Assembly (NCBI GenBank): GCA_049642465.1
Contig: JBAROV010000257.1
Span: 1 to 16,621 of the forward strand
Direction of reading: 5' to 3'
Source of the DNA: CAWDPQ01 sp049642465
Lineage (GTDB): Bacteria > Acidobacteriota > Vicinamibacteria > Vicinamibacterales > 2-12-FULL-66-21
DNA length: 16,621 bases
The notes beneath the pieces are model-generated. The model made no database searches, was not told the DNA's origin, and saw nothing but the letters and a program-made list of their open reading frames with translations. This document shows positions 1 through 9,738 of the stretch, in pieces. A program made the translations under genes and the position numbers. Within the stretch, counting starts at the first letter, position 1. The number at the start of each line of letters is the position of its first letter.

Positions 1-93
1 GCGCAGAGACCGATGCTGTTTGTTTTTCCGGATTTCTCACCCAGCCACCGCGCGAAGCGCGGCCCGGCACGGCCTGCTCAGTGCTCTGGTTTT

Positions 94-158
94 CTTCGTG
101 ATCGTCGTGCCTTCGTGTTCGTCGTGAAGAGCGCCGTCAGCTCGTCTCAGTGTGACGG
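94..158 (+). repeat. dispersed intergenic repeat A, short copy
   Basis: This stretch, downstream of rsmE, begins CTTCGTGATCGTCGTGCC and ends GTCAGCTCGTCTCAGTG. The same two ends occur at 1978-2080 on the plus strand and, inverted, at 3138-3236, where they are separated by an extra middle block that contains CCCTGAGCC(T)TGTCGAAGGG. This copy therefore looks like an internally deleted version. No gene is seen in bases 1-169; an 11-base GCGCGAAGCGC hairpin lies near 51-61. Confidence 0.65.
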
Positions 159-169
159 CGAAAGCTGTC

Positions 170-901
170 TCAATCCCAGACGACGGCAAGTGCCGCGAGT
201 GCCGCAAAGGCCGCCGCATCTGCTCTGAGCGTCAGCGGTCCAAGCGTGATGGGCACGAACCCCGCCGCAACTGACGCCCGCACTTCGTCGGCAGACCACC
301 CGCCTTCGGGGCCCACAACCAGGGTCGCCGACTCCGGCTGCTGGGAGGCCAAACTTCGAATCGGCACCGGTTGAACGTCCCCAACGGACGGTTCGACGAG
401 CAGCAGTGTTGTCCCTTGCCGCGACTGCCCTCGAAAGGCGTCAAAGCTGATGGGCTCTCCGACCTCAGGCACCCGCGCGCGACGGCACTGCTTCACCGAC
501 GCAATGGCCACTCGCCTCCACCGCTCGGCACCGTGAGACGACGCGGCGCGTTTGGCGATCGTGTGCGCTGTCACGAGCGGCACAATGCCCGCCACCCCCA
601 TCATCGTGGCATCTCTCACCACGTCGTCCATGCTCGAGCCCTTGAGGACAGCCTGCGCGAGTGTCAGTGGCGCCTTGCGTTCCGGTGCGGGCGCAATCGG
701 CGCATCGAGTTGCAGCCACACGTCCCCACCTGCGATGCGTTCGACCCGCGCCTCGAATTCGCGCCCGCGTCCGTCGAAGATCGCGACACAGTCTCCTACT
801 CCCAGACGCAACACGCGCGTCAGATGACGCGCTTCGCCTTCGGTGAGCGTCGCGGTTCCACGCGAGGGATCGAGATCGGCAGCAAGAAACCGCGGCAGCA
901 T
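170..901 (-). CDS. rsmE: 16S rRNA (uracil1498-N3)-methyltransferase RsmE
   Basis: A SPOUT-class methyltransferase that methylates N3 of U1498 in 16S rRNA in the 30S subunit, using S-adenosylmethionine. From the start used here (243 aa), residues 1-65 form the PUA-like N-terminal domain, with the pattern EARHLTRVLRLGVGD. The trefoil-knot SAM-binding half carries GPEGGW at about 197-202, and the C-terminal LGPLTLRADAAA corresponds to the usual LGxRILRxETA, so the final motif is somewhat divergent. KQCRR near 136-140 matches the family's EQxxR region. I chose the ATG at 901 because family members begin close to the RF/RYF motif (here MLPRF). A start at 925 adds eight residues and leaves only 5 bp to the divergent kinase gene. 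Neither start has a clear Shine-Dalgarno sequence. Identity is firm; the start is uncertain. Confidence 0.93.
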   Translation of the reverse strand: MLPRFLAADLDPSRGTATLTEGEARHLTRVLRLGVGDCVAIFDGRGREFEARVERIAGGDVWLQLDAPIAPAPERKAPLTLAQAVLKGSSMDDVVRDATMMGVAGIVPLVTAHTIAKRAASSHGAERWRRVAIASVKQCRRARVPEVGEPISFDAFRGQSRQGTTLLLVEPSVGDVQPVPIRSLASQQPESATLVVGPEGGWSADEVRASVAAGFVPITLGPLTLRADAAAFAALAALAVVWD

Positions 902-915
902 GGCAGGCGTGTGTG

Positions 916-921
916 TATACT
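916..921 (+). promoter_or_regulatory. candidate -10 element (TATACT) for the kinase gene
   Basis: TATACT lies nine bases before the TTG start of the kinase gene. A transcript starting about 7-10 bases after it would begin at or next to that codon, so the kinase mRNA could be leaderless. No convincing -35 hexamer is seen. The site falls between the two genes only if rsmE starts at 901. Confidence 0.3.
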
Positions 922-930
922 CCATCCTAG

Positions 931-1902
931 TTGCTTTTTAGAGGCCAAACCCTCGGCAAGTACAAAATCGTGGCGCCGCTCGGCAGCGGCGGATTCGGTA
1001 GCGTTTACCTCGCGCAAGATACCTGGATCGACAAGAAGGTCGCGATCAAGGTTCCTCATCGTCAGGGGCTCGACTTCGGCGAGCTTCTTCGCGAGCCGCG
1101 ACTCCTCGCAAGCGTCAGTCATCCCAACATCGTCGCCATCACGACGGCTGAGAAGCAGGACAACGTGTTTTTCATCGTGATGGAATATGTCCAGGGTGAA
1201 ACGCTCGAGAACCTCATCGCCGCGCAGGGAGCGCTCGACGTCAATCGCGCCCTCGACTTCGCCTGTCAGATCTGCAACGCGGTCGATCACGCCCATCGTC
1301 AGGGGGTCATCCATCGCGATCTTCGTCCGGCCAACGTGCTCGTCAGTGACAACGACATGCTGAAGGTCGCCGACTTCGGCACCTCGCGATTTCTGGAGAT
1401 TGCGGCGCACGGGACGACTGTGATCGGCAGTCCCCCTTACATGGCGCCCGAGCAGTTCCATGGCAAGGCCGTATTCGCCTCCGACCTCTATTCGCTGGGT
1501 GTGACGATGTATCAGATGATGACCGGGGTGCTGCCGTACGACTCGCCGGCCCCGGCGGATCTCGATCGGTTGATGTCGGGCGAGCTCGTGACGCCTCCCC
1601 GGCTGAGGAATCCAGCGATTCCCAAGGCAATCAATGACGTCGTCCTTCGCGCCATGGCCCCGGACCTCACCGAGCGTTACGCCCGCGCGTCCGATCTGCT
1701 CGAAGACATCCTCGCTGCGCGCAAAAAAGTGCGCCGCACGCCGAACCGTCAAAACACCCCCGCGGCCGCGCGAAACGAGGCGCAAGCCGTCCAGGCCCGG
1801 CTCCGCCCGCGTGAAGTCACGCCGGCGCGATTCTGCTGGCAGTGCCGGAAACCGTTGCACGCACGGACCGATCGTTGCCCGTTCTGCGGGGAGAACCAGT
1901 AA
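931..1902 (+). CDS. Ser/Thr protein kinase (Hanks type) with C-terminal zinc ribbon
   Basis: A 323-aa eukaryotic-like Ser/Thr kinase. All catalytic landmarks are present: glycine loop GSGGFG at 18-23, VAIK lysine at K40, HRD with catalytic D130, DFG at 148-150 and APE at 172-174. The catalytic loop reads HRDLRPAN, with Arg where most bacterial Ser/Thr kinases have Lys. After the kinase lobe (about 11-262) come a basic, Ala/Arg-rich linker and two CxxC pairs (C302/C305 and C316/C319) that form a probable zinc ribbon. There is no transmembrane segment or PASTA domain, so the protein should be cytosolic; the ribbon may recruit substrate or nucleic acid, which is inference. The start is TTG at 931, just before the usual short lead-in to the glycine loop, and no Shine-Dalgarno is visible. 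It is transcribed divergently from rsmE. Substrate unknown. Confidence 0.9.
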   Translation: MLFRGQTLGKYKIVAPLGSGGFGSVYLAQDTWIDKKVAIKVPHRQGLDFGELLREPRLLASVSHPNIVAITTAEKQDNVFFIVMEYVQGETLENLIAAQGALDVNRALDFACQICNAVDHAHRQGVIHRDLRPANVLVSDNDMLKVADFGTSRFLEIAAHGTTVIGSPPYMAPEQFHGKAVFASDLYSLGVTMYQMMTGVLPYDSPAPADLDRLMSGELVTPPRLRNPAIPKAINDVVLRAMAPDLTERYARASDLLEDILAARKKVRRTPNRQNTPAAARNEAQAVQARLRPREVTPARFCWQCRKPLHARTDRCPFCGENQ

Positions 1903-1977
1903 CCGGTCCACCATCGACAGATCCAGCGGCTGGGACTCGCCGGATAAACGACTTCACGGACCGGCCTTCGGCCATGG

Positions 1978-2080
1978 CTTCGTGATCGTCGTATCTTCGT
2001 GTTCGTCGCCCCGCGGCGTAGCTCGGGGCGACCCTGAGCCTTGTCGAAGGGTCGTGAGAGCCGGAGGCTCACTCGTCTCA
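1978..2080 (+). repeat. dispersed intergenic repeat A, full copy
   Basis: This is the repeat-bearing part of the 240-bp gap between the kinase and ilvE. It runs from CTTCGTGATCGTCGTATC through GCTCGGGGCGACCCTGAG and TTGTCGAAGGGTCGTGAG to CTCACTCGTCTCA. It aligns along its whole length, with a few indels, to the reverse complement of 3138-3236, so inverted copies flank ilvE. The CCCTGAGCCTTGTCGAAGGG core is a palindrome-like motif of a kind common between genes in several phyla. An upstream GGCCTTCGGCC hairpin lies near 1962-1972. Confidence 0.75.
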
Positions 2081-2131
2081 TCGTGCGCCGCCGCGTCTGC
2101 CGCGTGGCCGGGTTAATGCTAATATTTTGGA

Positions 2132-2136
2132 AGAGG
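2132..2136 (+). promoter_or_regulatory. ribosome binding site of ilvE
   Basis: AGAGG lies six bases before the ATG at 2143. It decides the start against the longer open frame that reaches back into repeat A. Confidence 0.65.
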
Positions 2137-2142
2137 TTCCTT

Positions 2143-3117
2143 ATGTCTTTCGGCTCCGGCAAAATCTGGATGAACGGCAAGCTGGTGGACTGGGCCGACG
2201 CGAAAATCCACATCGCGTCGCACGTCGTCCACTACGGCAGCGGGGTGTTCGAGGGCGCGCGCTGTTATGACACACCGCGCGGGTCTGCCTGCTTCCGGCT
2301 CGACGCGCACATGCGCCGGCTGTTCGACTCCGCAAAGATTTACCGGATGGAACCGCCCGTCGCGCAGGCGCCGCTCACCGAGGCCGTTCTCGAGACGATC
2401 CGGACGAATCAGTACAAGGCCTGCTACATCCGGCCGATCGTGTATCGCGGATATCACACGCTCGGCGTCAACCCATTCCCGTGCCCCGTGGACGTCGCGA
2501 TCCTGTTGTGGGACTGGGGCGCCTATCTCGGACAAGATGCGCTGAAGAACGGCGTCGATGTTGGCGTCAGCTCGTGGTCGCGCTCAGCGCCCAATACCTT
2601 CCCCACGCTCGCCAAGTCATCGGCGAACTACGCCAACTCGCAACTGATCAAGATGGAAGCGGTTGCTCTCGGTTACAGCGAAGGGATTGGACTCGATACC
2701 GGCGGGTATCTCAGCGAGGGCAGCGGGCAGAATCTCTTCATCGTCCGCGACAACGTTATTTACACGCCACCGTTGACGGCCGCTATTCTTCCGGGCATCA
2801 CACGCGATAGCGTCATCACGCTTGCGCAGGATTTGGGGATCCAGGTTCGGGAAGAAATGCTCCCTCGCGAGATGCTCTATATTGCGGATGAAGCGTTCTT
2901 CGTGGGCACCGCGGTTGAAGTGACTCCCATCCGCTCGGTGGACAAGGTTGCGATTGGAAACGGCAAGCGTGGCCCGATCACCGAGACGATTCAGAACGCC
3001 TTTTTCAAGGTGATTAACGGCGAACTCCCCGATCGCCACGGGTGGCTGACCTACGTCTACCCCGGCGAGCCGCTCCAGGCCGTCGGCACCGCCGCCGGCA
3101 CGCGCAACGCCGTGTAG
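2143..3117 (+). CDS. ilvE: branched-chain amino acid aminotransferase
   Basis: A PLP-dependent fold-type IV aminotransferase of 324 aa. It interconverts leucine, isoleucine or valine with their 2-oxo acids using glutamate/2-oxoglutarate, the last step of branched-chain amino acid synthesis. Visible landmarks: YGSGVFEGAR at 31-40, a PLP lysine at K158 in LAKSSANYANSQ, the glutamate of YLSEGSGQN (about E192), and GTAVEVTPIR at 255-264 for phosphate binding. The length is typical of bacterial group I enzymes. The ATG at 2143 with AGAGG upstream matches the usual N-terminus (GKIWMNGKLVDW). It stands alone, with no ilv or leu neighbours, between inverted copies of repeat A. D-amino-acid transaminase or aminodeoxychorismate lyase are the related alternatives, but the motif set favours IlvE. 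Confidence 0.93.
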   Translation: MSFGSGKIWMNGKLVDWADAKIHIASHVVHYGSGVFEGARCYDTPRGSACFRLDAHMRRLFDSAKIYRMEPPVAQAPLTEAVLETIRTNQYKACYIRPIVYRGYHTLGVNPFPCPVDVAILLWDWGAYLGQDALKNGVDVGVSSWSRSAPNTFPTLAKSSANYANSQLIKMEAVALGYSEGIGLDTGGYLSEGSGQNLFIVRDNVIYTPPLTAAILPGITRDSVITLAQDLGIQVREEMLPREMLYIADEAFFVGTAVEVTPIRSVDKVAIGNGKRGPITETIQNAFFKVINGELPDRHGWLTYVYPGEPLQAVGTAAGTRNAV

Positions 3118-3137
3118 GTGCCTCTCGCAGACGCGCT

Positions 3138-3236
3138 GACACGAGCTGACGGCTCATTTCACGACCCTTCGACAGGCTCAGGGTCGTCCCGAGCCATGTC
3201 GAGGGACGACGACACGAAGACACGACGACCACGAAG
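3138..3236 (-). repeat. dispersed intergenic repeat A, inverted full copy
   Basis: Read on the minus strand this begins CTTCGTGGTCGTCGTGTC and ends near GAGCCGTCAGCTCGTGTCA. It matches 1978-2080 on the plus strand with scattered substitutions and single-base indels. It begins 20 bp after the ilvE stop codon. Confidence 0.75.
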
Positions 3237-3283
3237 AAACCGGAGCGCTGAACGTCTTCGTGAGCTTCGAGTCTTCGAGATCT

Positions 3284-3332
3284 TCCGCCTTCGCTGAAGC
3301 TCCGGCGGACTCGCCGTAGCCTTGGCGGAGGC
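3284..3332. repeat. second intergenic repeat, proline/glycine-codon-like hairpin
   Basis: The segment holds TCCGCC and GGCGGA arms around a TTCGCTGAAGCTCC spacer, followed by CTCGCCGTAGCC and TTGGCGGAGG. It resembles the short CCGCC/GGCGG palindromic repeats common between genes in GC-rich genomes. The whole gap 3118-3552 (435 bp) holds repeat A, this repeat, and a GTCGTGTCGTCGTG slippage-like run near 3369-3391. I see no gene in it; the long open frame running through it into pilT is non-coding upstream of 3553. Confidence 0.45.
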
Positions 3333-3552
3333 GGTCGTGGGTGCCGCAGGCATAGCGGGGCTCGGGCGTCGTGTCGTCGTGTCGTCGTGCAAGCCGAAGG
3401 CTTTGCCGTCACAGCGTGACAGCCTTTCAGCGAATTCAGCATCAAACCAGCGTCACACCTGCGCTTCGCACGTCGATTCAGCTGAGGGTCTACCGTCCGG
3501 ACCCCTTCCGTCCGAAAAGCTGATAAACGTTTGCTTGTTCGCGCGGGAACCC

Positions 3553-4713
3553 ATGCACATCAACGATCTCCTGAAGATTGCGGTCGCGAGCGGTGCGTCC
3601 GACCTCCACCTCAAAGTCGGCAGCTATCCGATGATGCGTGTCAACGGCACGCTCATGGTTGCATCAGAAGAGAAGCGGCTCGAGCGCACCGATACTGAAG
3701 CGATGGCGGCCGTGCTCTTTTCGCCGGACCATGTCGAGAAATTCCGCCGGGCCCAGGAAGTGGACCTCGCCTACAGCCTCGCCGGGCTTGGGCGCTTCCG
3801 CTGCAACGTGTTCCAGCAGCGCGGAACCGTTGGCCTCGTGCTGCGCGTCATTCCGACACGCATCCGAAGCATCGATGAGCTCGGCCTGCCGGCGGTCCTC
3901 AAGCGGATTGCGTCCGACGACCGTGGCCTCGTCCTCGTCACCGGGACGACCGGAAGCGGCAAGAGCACGACGCTTGCCGCCATGATCGACTACATCAACA
4001 CGACCCGCGCCGCGCACATCATGACCGTCGAGGATCCCATCGAGTATCTGCATCGGGACCACCACTCACTCGTCAACCAGCGCGAAGTGGCCGTGGATAC
4101 CAAATCGTTTGCCGCGTCCTTGCGCAGCGCCCTTCGTCAGGATCCCGACGTCATCCTCGTCGGCGAAATGCGTGATTTCGAAACTGTTGAAACCGCGCTT
4201 CTCGCCGCGGAAACCGGCCACCTCGTGTTTTCAACGCTGCACACGCTCGACGCAACCGAAACCGTCAATCGAATCATCACCGTGTTTCCGCCACACCAGC
4301 AGCGCCAGGTTCGCATCCAGCTGGCGTCTGTGCTGAGAGCGGCAATCTCCCAGCGTCTTCTGCCACGTGCCGACGGCCTCGGCCGTGCCGCCGCCGTCGA
4401 AGTGATGGTCGCGACGCCATTCATCCGCGACTGCATCGTTGACAAAGACAAAACAGCCATGATCCACGGCGCCATTGCCGCCGGCACGTCGCAGTATGGG
4501 ATGCAGACCTTCGATCAATCGATCTTCGGCCTGTATCAGCAGGGGTACGTCACCCTCGACGAAGCGCTGCGCTGGGCATCGAACGTGGATGAGTTCAAGC
4601 TGAAGGTCCAGGGTATCTCGACGACCGGCGACATGGCGCGGGACGAAATGGCCAAGCAGGCCGGCACCGGCATCGCCGGCGGCATGCCGGAGATTACGAG
4701 GTTTGGCGGCTAG
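3553..4713 (+). CDS. pilT: type IV pilus retraction ATPase PilT
   Basis: A hexameric secretion-type ATPase of 386 aa that depolymerises type IV pili from the inner-membrane base and so drives twitching motility. The N-terminal PAS-like domain opens with the PilT hallmark MHINDLLKIAVASGASDLHL. Walker A GTTGSGKST lies at 131-139, the Asp-box segment EDPIEYLH just after it, the Walker B region DPDVILVGEMRD at 197-208, and the His box GHLVFSTLHT at 222-231. The C-terminal tail, ending RFGG, carries the usual Gly-rich end. The ATG at 3553 gives the family N-terminus; upstream in-frame codons lie in repeat DNA. The 3' end overlaps recX by 11 bp, so the two are probably co-transcribed. No other pil genes are in view. 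PilU or PilB are less likely given the DLHLKVG start and the length. Confidence 0.95.
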   Translation: MHINDLLKIAVASGASDLHLKVGSYPMMRVNGTLMVASEEKRLERTDTEAMAAVLFSPDHVEKFRRAQEVDLAYSLAGLGRFRCNVFQQRGTVGLVLRVIPTRIRSIDELGLPAVLKRIASDDRGLVLVTGTTGSGKSTTLAAMIDYINTTRAAHIMTVEDPIEYLHRDHHSLVNQREVAVDTKSFAASLRSALRQDPDVILVGEMRDFETVETALLAAETGHLVFSTLHTLDATETVNRIITVFPPHQQRQVRIQLASVLRAAISQRLLPRADGLGRAAAVEVMVATPFIRDCIVDKDKTAMIHGAIAAGTSQYGMQTFDQSIFGLYQQGYVTLDEALRWASNVDEFKLKVQGISTTGDMARDEMAKQAGTGIAGGMPEITRFGG

Positions 4714-5173
4714 CGCCTATCTCACGGCCTTGAAACTCCTCGCCCGGCGCGAACTGTCGGTCGAAGGAGTTCGCGCCCGGCTGAAGGACCGTGAGTACCC
4801 GGACGAGGAGATTGCAGCCGCGATCGATCGCCTTCTCGAAACCGGAGCCCTGAACGATGCGCGAGTCGCGCGGGCGTACGCGACGACGGCAGCCAAGGTG
4901 AAGGGGCGAGGGCGCCTGCGTGTCGTCCGCGAACTGCAGGCGATGGGAATCGATCGCCAGACGGCCGCACAAGCCGTCGGTGAGGTATTTGGAGATCTCG
5001 ATGAGCGCTCGCTCATTGCGAAAGCCATCCAGAAGAAACTTCGAGGTCGGCCCAAGCCGAAAGACACGGCCGAGCGCGCCCGGCTCTATCAGTACCTGGT
5101 TCGTCAGGGCTTCTCACCCGCGCTCATCGCCGACGCGCTAAAGGGGACAGTCCCCTTTTTGCCGGAGTCATAA
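4703..5173 (+). CDS. recX: RecA regulatory protein RecX
   Basis: A small (156 aa) helical-repeat protein that binds RecA filaments and modulates recombination and the SOS response. RecX features are LLARRELSVEGVRARL near the start, DEEIAAAIDRLLETGALNDARVARAYA in the first to second repeat, GRGRLRVVRELQAMGID, and YQYLVRQGFSPALIADAL near the end. Translation starts at TTG 4703, inside the last codons of pilT, consistent with translational coupling. The last ten residues (KGTVPFLPES) are encoded by the GGGGACAGTCCCC palindrome, so the native C-terminus has been replaced or extended by a repeat. There is no recA next door. Confidence 0.88.
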   Translation: MAASAYLTALKLLARRELSVEGVRARLKDREYPDEEIAAAIDRLLETGALNDARVARAYATTAAKVKGRGRLRVVRELQAMGIDRQTAAQAVGEVFGDLDERSLIAKAIQKKLRGRPKPKDTAERARLYQYLVRQGFSPALIADALKGTVPFLPES

Positions 5174-5196
5174 AACGCAAAAAGGGGACAGTCCCC
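5143..5196. repeat. paired GGGGACAGTCCCC palindromes (REP/BIME-like) between recX and alaS
   Basis: Two copies of GGGGACAGTCCCC, at 5143-5155 and 5184-5196, are arranged so that the 20-base left arm (5143-5162, ending in TTTTTGC) is complementary to the right arm (5177-5196, starting GCAAAAAG) except at the central A. The loop is 14 nt. Each half is also a small hairpin; the first, GGGGA-cag-TCCCC followed by T5, resembles an intrinsic terminator. The layout resembles REP/BIME elements associated with TnpA-REP (RAYT) transposases, but no transposase gene is in this window. Confidence 0.85.
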
Positions 5197-5210
5197 ATTA
5201 ATATATTTAG

Positions 5211-7919
<2,709 letters not shown>

Positions 7920-7981
7920 TAGCGGGCAGTTCAATTTCTGCACACTCCGGTCGAGAAATCCCCGTAAATCATTGATTCTAG

Positions 7982-7999
7982 TGGGGCACCCCCTTTGCC
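7982..7999 (+). promoter_or_regulatory. candidate sigma-54 (-24/-12) promoter
   Basis: TGGGGCACCCCCTTTGCC fits the sigma-54 pattern TGGCAC-N5-TTGC: GG at 7985-7986 and GC at 7997-7998 are separated by exactly ten bases. A start site would fall near 8010, about 45 bp before the lytic transglycosylase gene. A direct repeat of GTAGCT follows at about 8015-8040. No activator binding site was recognised. Confidence 0.4.
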
Positions 8000-8054
8000 T
8001 CACACTGCTCTCTTGTAGCTTCGGCCATCAGGCGGTAGCTCCGTTTACGTACGC

Positions 8055-8762
8055 ATGGATATCAGAGCGCTCGGCACGCGCGCGCTGCTCGTTGCAACGG
8101 TCCTTTCAGCGGCCCCAAAGGCGGCCGACGCGCAGATCTACACCTGGCGCGACGAGGCAGGCAATCTGGTGCTGTCCGACAGGGCCAAGCACCCTGAGGC
8201 GCAGACGTATCGTGTGGCCCGTGCAGGGCTGTTTCGAACGACGCGACCGATCAGCCGCCGGGCGATGCAGTACGACGGTCTGATCGAAGAACACGCCATC
8301 GCCAACGCCGTCAATCCATCGCTCGTCAAGGCGGTCATCCAGGCAGAGTCTGCGTTCAACCCGCGCGCGCGGTCGCACAAAGGGGCGATGGGCCTGATGC
8401 AACTGATGCCGTCAACGGCCGCGGAACTGGGCGTTCGCGACCCCTACGACCCTGTCGAGAACATTCGCGCGGGCGTCATGTATCTCAAGCAACTGCTCGT
8501 GAAGTACGCCGATAACGTGTCGCTGGCTCTGGCCGCTTACAACGCCGGTCCAACGGCCGTCGCGCGGTACGGGACGGTCCCGCCGTACCGGGAGACGCGA
8601 AATTACGTCGAGAAAGTGCGCAAGGCGGCGGATGCCGCACCGGCCGGCCCCCGCACCCGCATCTACAGGATCGTCGAGGTCATCGACGGCCGCGAGGTCG
8701 TGCGGTACTCCGACGTGCCTGCCCCTGGCGCCGAAGTGGTGAAATCCGCCGTCCGCCGCTAG
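8055..8762 (+). CDS. secreted lytic transglycosylase (SLT family) with DUF4124-like N-terminus
   Basis: A 235-aa periplasmic murein lytic transglycosylase that cleaves the MurNAc-GlcNAc bond to form 1,6-anhydro ends. A signal peptide (residues 1 to about 26, ending AADA) precedes a short DUF4124-type segment IYTWRDEAGNLVLSD at 28-42. The SLT goose-lysozyme-like domain runs from about 73 to 195, with catalytic E98 in VIQAESAFN, GAMGLMQLMPSTA, and the LALAAYNAGPTAVARYG motif. The tail after about residue 200 is a beta-strand-like segment with no recognised domain. No lipobox, so it is soluble in the periplasm. It lies 135 bp after alaS on the same strand but has its own candidate sigma-54 promoter, so it may be a separate unit. 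Confidence 0.92.
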   Translation: MDIRALGTRALLVATVLSAAPKAADAQIYTWRDEAGNLVLSDRAKHPEAQTYRVARAGLFRTTRPISRRAMQYDGLIEEHAIANAVNPSLVKAVIQAESAFNPRARSHKGAMGLMQLMPSTAAELGVRDPYDPVENIRAGVMYLKQLLVKYADNVSLALAAYNAGPTAVARYGTVPPYRETRNYVEKVRKAADAAPAGPRTRIYRIVEVIDGREVVRYSDVPAPGAEVVKSAVRR

Positions 8763-9061
8763 TCGGTCTTCAATCTCTTGTCTCTGCTCTGGTGTCCCGT
8801 CCCTGTGTTCCAATCGCGCTCATCGTGTGCCAGCATAGGACTCGAGCGACACAGCTACTTTCTCGCCCTTTTTCGCGAATTCCGACGGCAAACGCCGTTT
8901 CGGCCGCTCCACTTCGGAACAGTTCGGCTTTCACTTACCGGTGTCGCCTCCAGTTCGAAACATACCTATAACACTTAGAATCAATTAGTTACTCATTAAT
9001 GCCGCACATCGGCACATGAGTTGCGACTGAATCCAGCGCCCCCCGAAGGAGCGATCGGCCC
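8763..9061. other. 299-bp intergenic region without a gene
   Basis: Between the lytic transglycosylase and the coiled-coil gene I see no coding region. A small hairpin ACGGC-aaac-GCCGT lies near 8888-8901, and an AT-rich stretch around 8960-9000 includes TATAAC at 8967-8972, a possible -10 element with no clear -35. A GCCG-cacat-CGGC hairpin follows at 9001-9013. No known riboswitch class was recognised. Confidence 0.5.
9046..9051 (+). promoter_or_regulatory. ribosome binding site of the 71-aa gene
   Basis: AAGGAG lies ten bases before the ATG at 9062. Such strong sites are uncommon in this window, which supports this small ORF as a real gene. Confidence 0.6.
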
Positions 9062-9277
9062 ATGACGGAAATGGATGAACGCCTGGCCAAGTACGAGACC
9101 GAGTTGGCGAGGCTGAGAATTGAGAACGATCAGCTGCGCCGGTCTGCGCAGGCTTTTGGGGAACTCGCTGAGCGGCTGAATCGGGCGCTGCTCATTGCAA
9201 CGGCGGCGCGGCACGCGCAGGCCAGCTTTGGCAACCTGCCCGTCCAGCGGCGGCTGCAAACAGCCGGAAAGGACTAG
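9062..9277 (+). CDS. small coiled-coil protein, function unknown
   Basis: A 71-aa protein not recognised as a named family. Residues 3-42 form a heptad-rich amphipathic helix (MDERLAKYETELARLRIEND and on to LAERLN), then an Ala-rich helix to about residue 53 and a basic C-terminal tail (VQRRLQTAGKD). There is no signal peptide or membrane segment. The strong AAGGAG site supports translation. Its TAG stop and the TAG stop of the minus-strand gene share the same CTAG (9274-9277), so the two genes converge with a 4-bp overlap. A ZapA/FtsL-like or SlyX-like coiled-coil role is conceivable, but nothing specific shows it. Confidence 0.6.
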   Translation: MTEMDERLAKYETELARLRIENDQLRRSAQAFGELAERLNRALLIATAARHAQASFGNLPVQRRLQTAGKD

Positions 9278-9738
9278 TCGACGAGTTCGCAGCCGGAGGC
9301 GGCGTCGGAGGCCTGAAGAGCGCACTTCAACCGGCGCTCGGCTTCGAGGAGTTCGCGTTGAATCACCTGCGCGACCGCGTGACGGGCTTCCCCTTCGGGA
9401 AAGGCGTCACGTAACTCGCGGCCGAGCTCGATCAGCTGCTCGTCGTGGCTCCGGCGGATCCAGGTCGGCCCATGCAAGTTGTCATCTGTAGCGGCGACTG
9501 TTAGAAGATCTTTCAACAGATCGCAGGAATACTGCCTAAACAGGACACCGGCCAGTTCCTGTCGCTCGACCACACTCCCGTCGTGGTCGGCAAGCTGGCC
9601 GACGGCCAGAACACGTGCTTGGGCGGCCCTTTCCAGCATTCGCTGGGAATCCTCTTCAGTCGTTACGGTTACCGGGAGCCCGGGTTGGTGCGTCATCATG
9701 TGCGCCATTCGCCCAAAACGAGGATCAAAGCGAAGCAA
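9274..9738 (-). CDS. hypothetical helical protein, likely paralogue of the divergent neighbour
   Basis: A 154-aa protein of unknown function, predicted mostly helical and soluble. It starts at TTG 9738, supported by AAGAAGG eight bases upstream; an ATG at 9708 is the alternative. The block from about residue 61 (ELAGVLFRQYSCDLLKDLL) to the end aligns by eye with the protein encoded at 9932-10384: both have DLLxDLL, an acidic/Ala middle helix, and an end of the form E-x(2-3)-R-x-K/R-C-x-AL. A divergent pair of paralogues is therefore likely. It converges with the 71-aa gene, sharing CTAG for both stops. Confidence 0.6.
   Translation of the reverse strand: MLRFDPRFGRMAHMMTHQPGLPVTVTTEEDSQRMLERAAQARVLAVGQLADHDGSVVERQELAGVLFRQYSCDLLKDLLTVAATDDNLHGPTWIRRSHDEQLIELGRELRDAFPEGEARHAVAQVIQRELLEAERRLKCALQASDAASGCELVD

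Noticed and set aside
820..1914. A 364-aa minus-strand frame opposite the kinase gene
   Set aside because: It is the antisense shadow of a kinase with all catalytic motifs on the plus strand; high GC keeps antisense frames open.
3322..3552. A 77-residue N-terminal extension of PilT
   Set aside because: The upstream part is repeat DNA. The PilT family start MHINDLLK lies at 3553.
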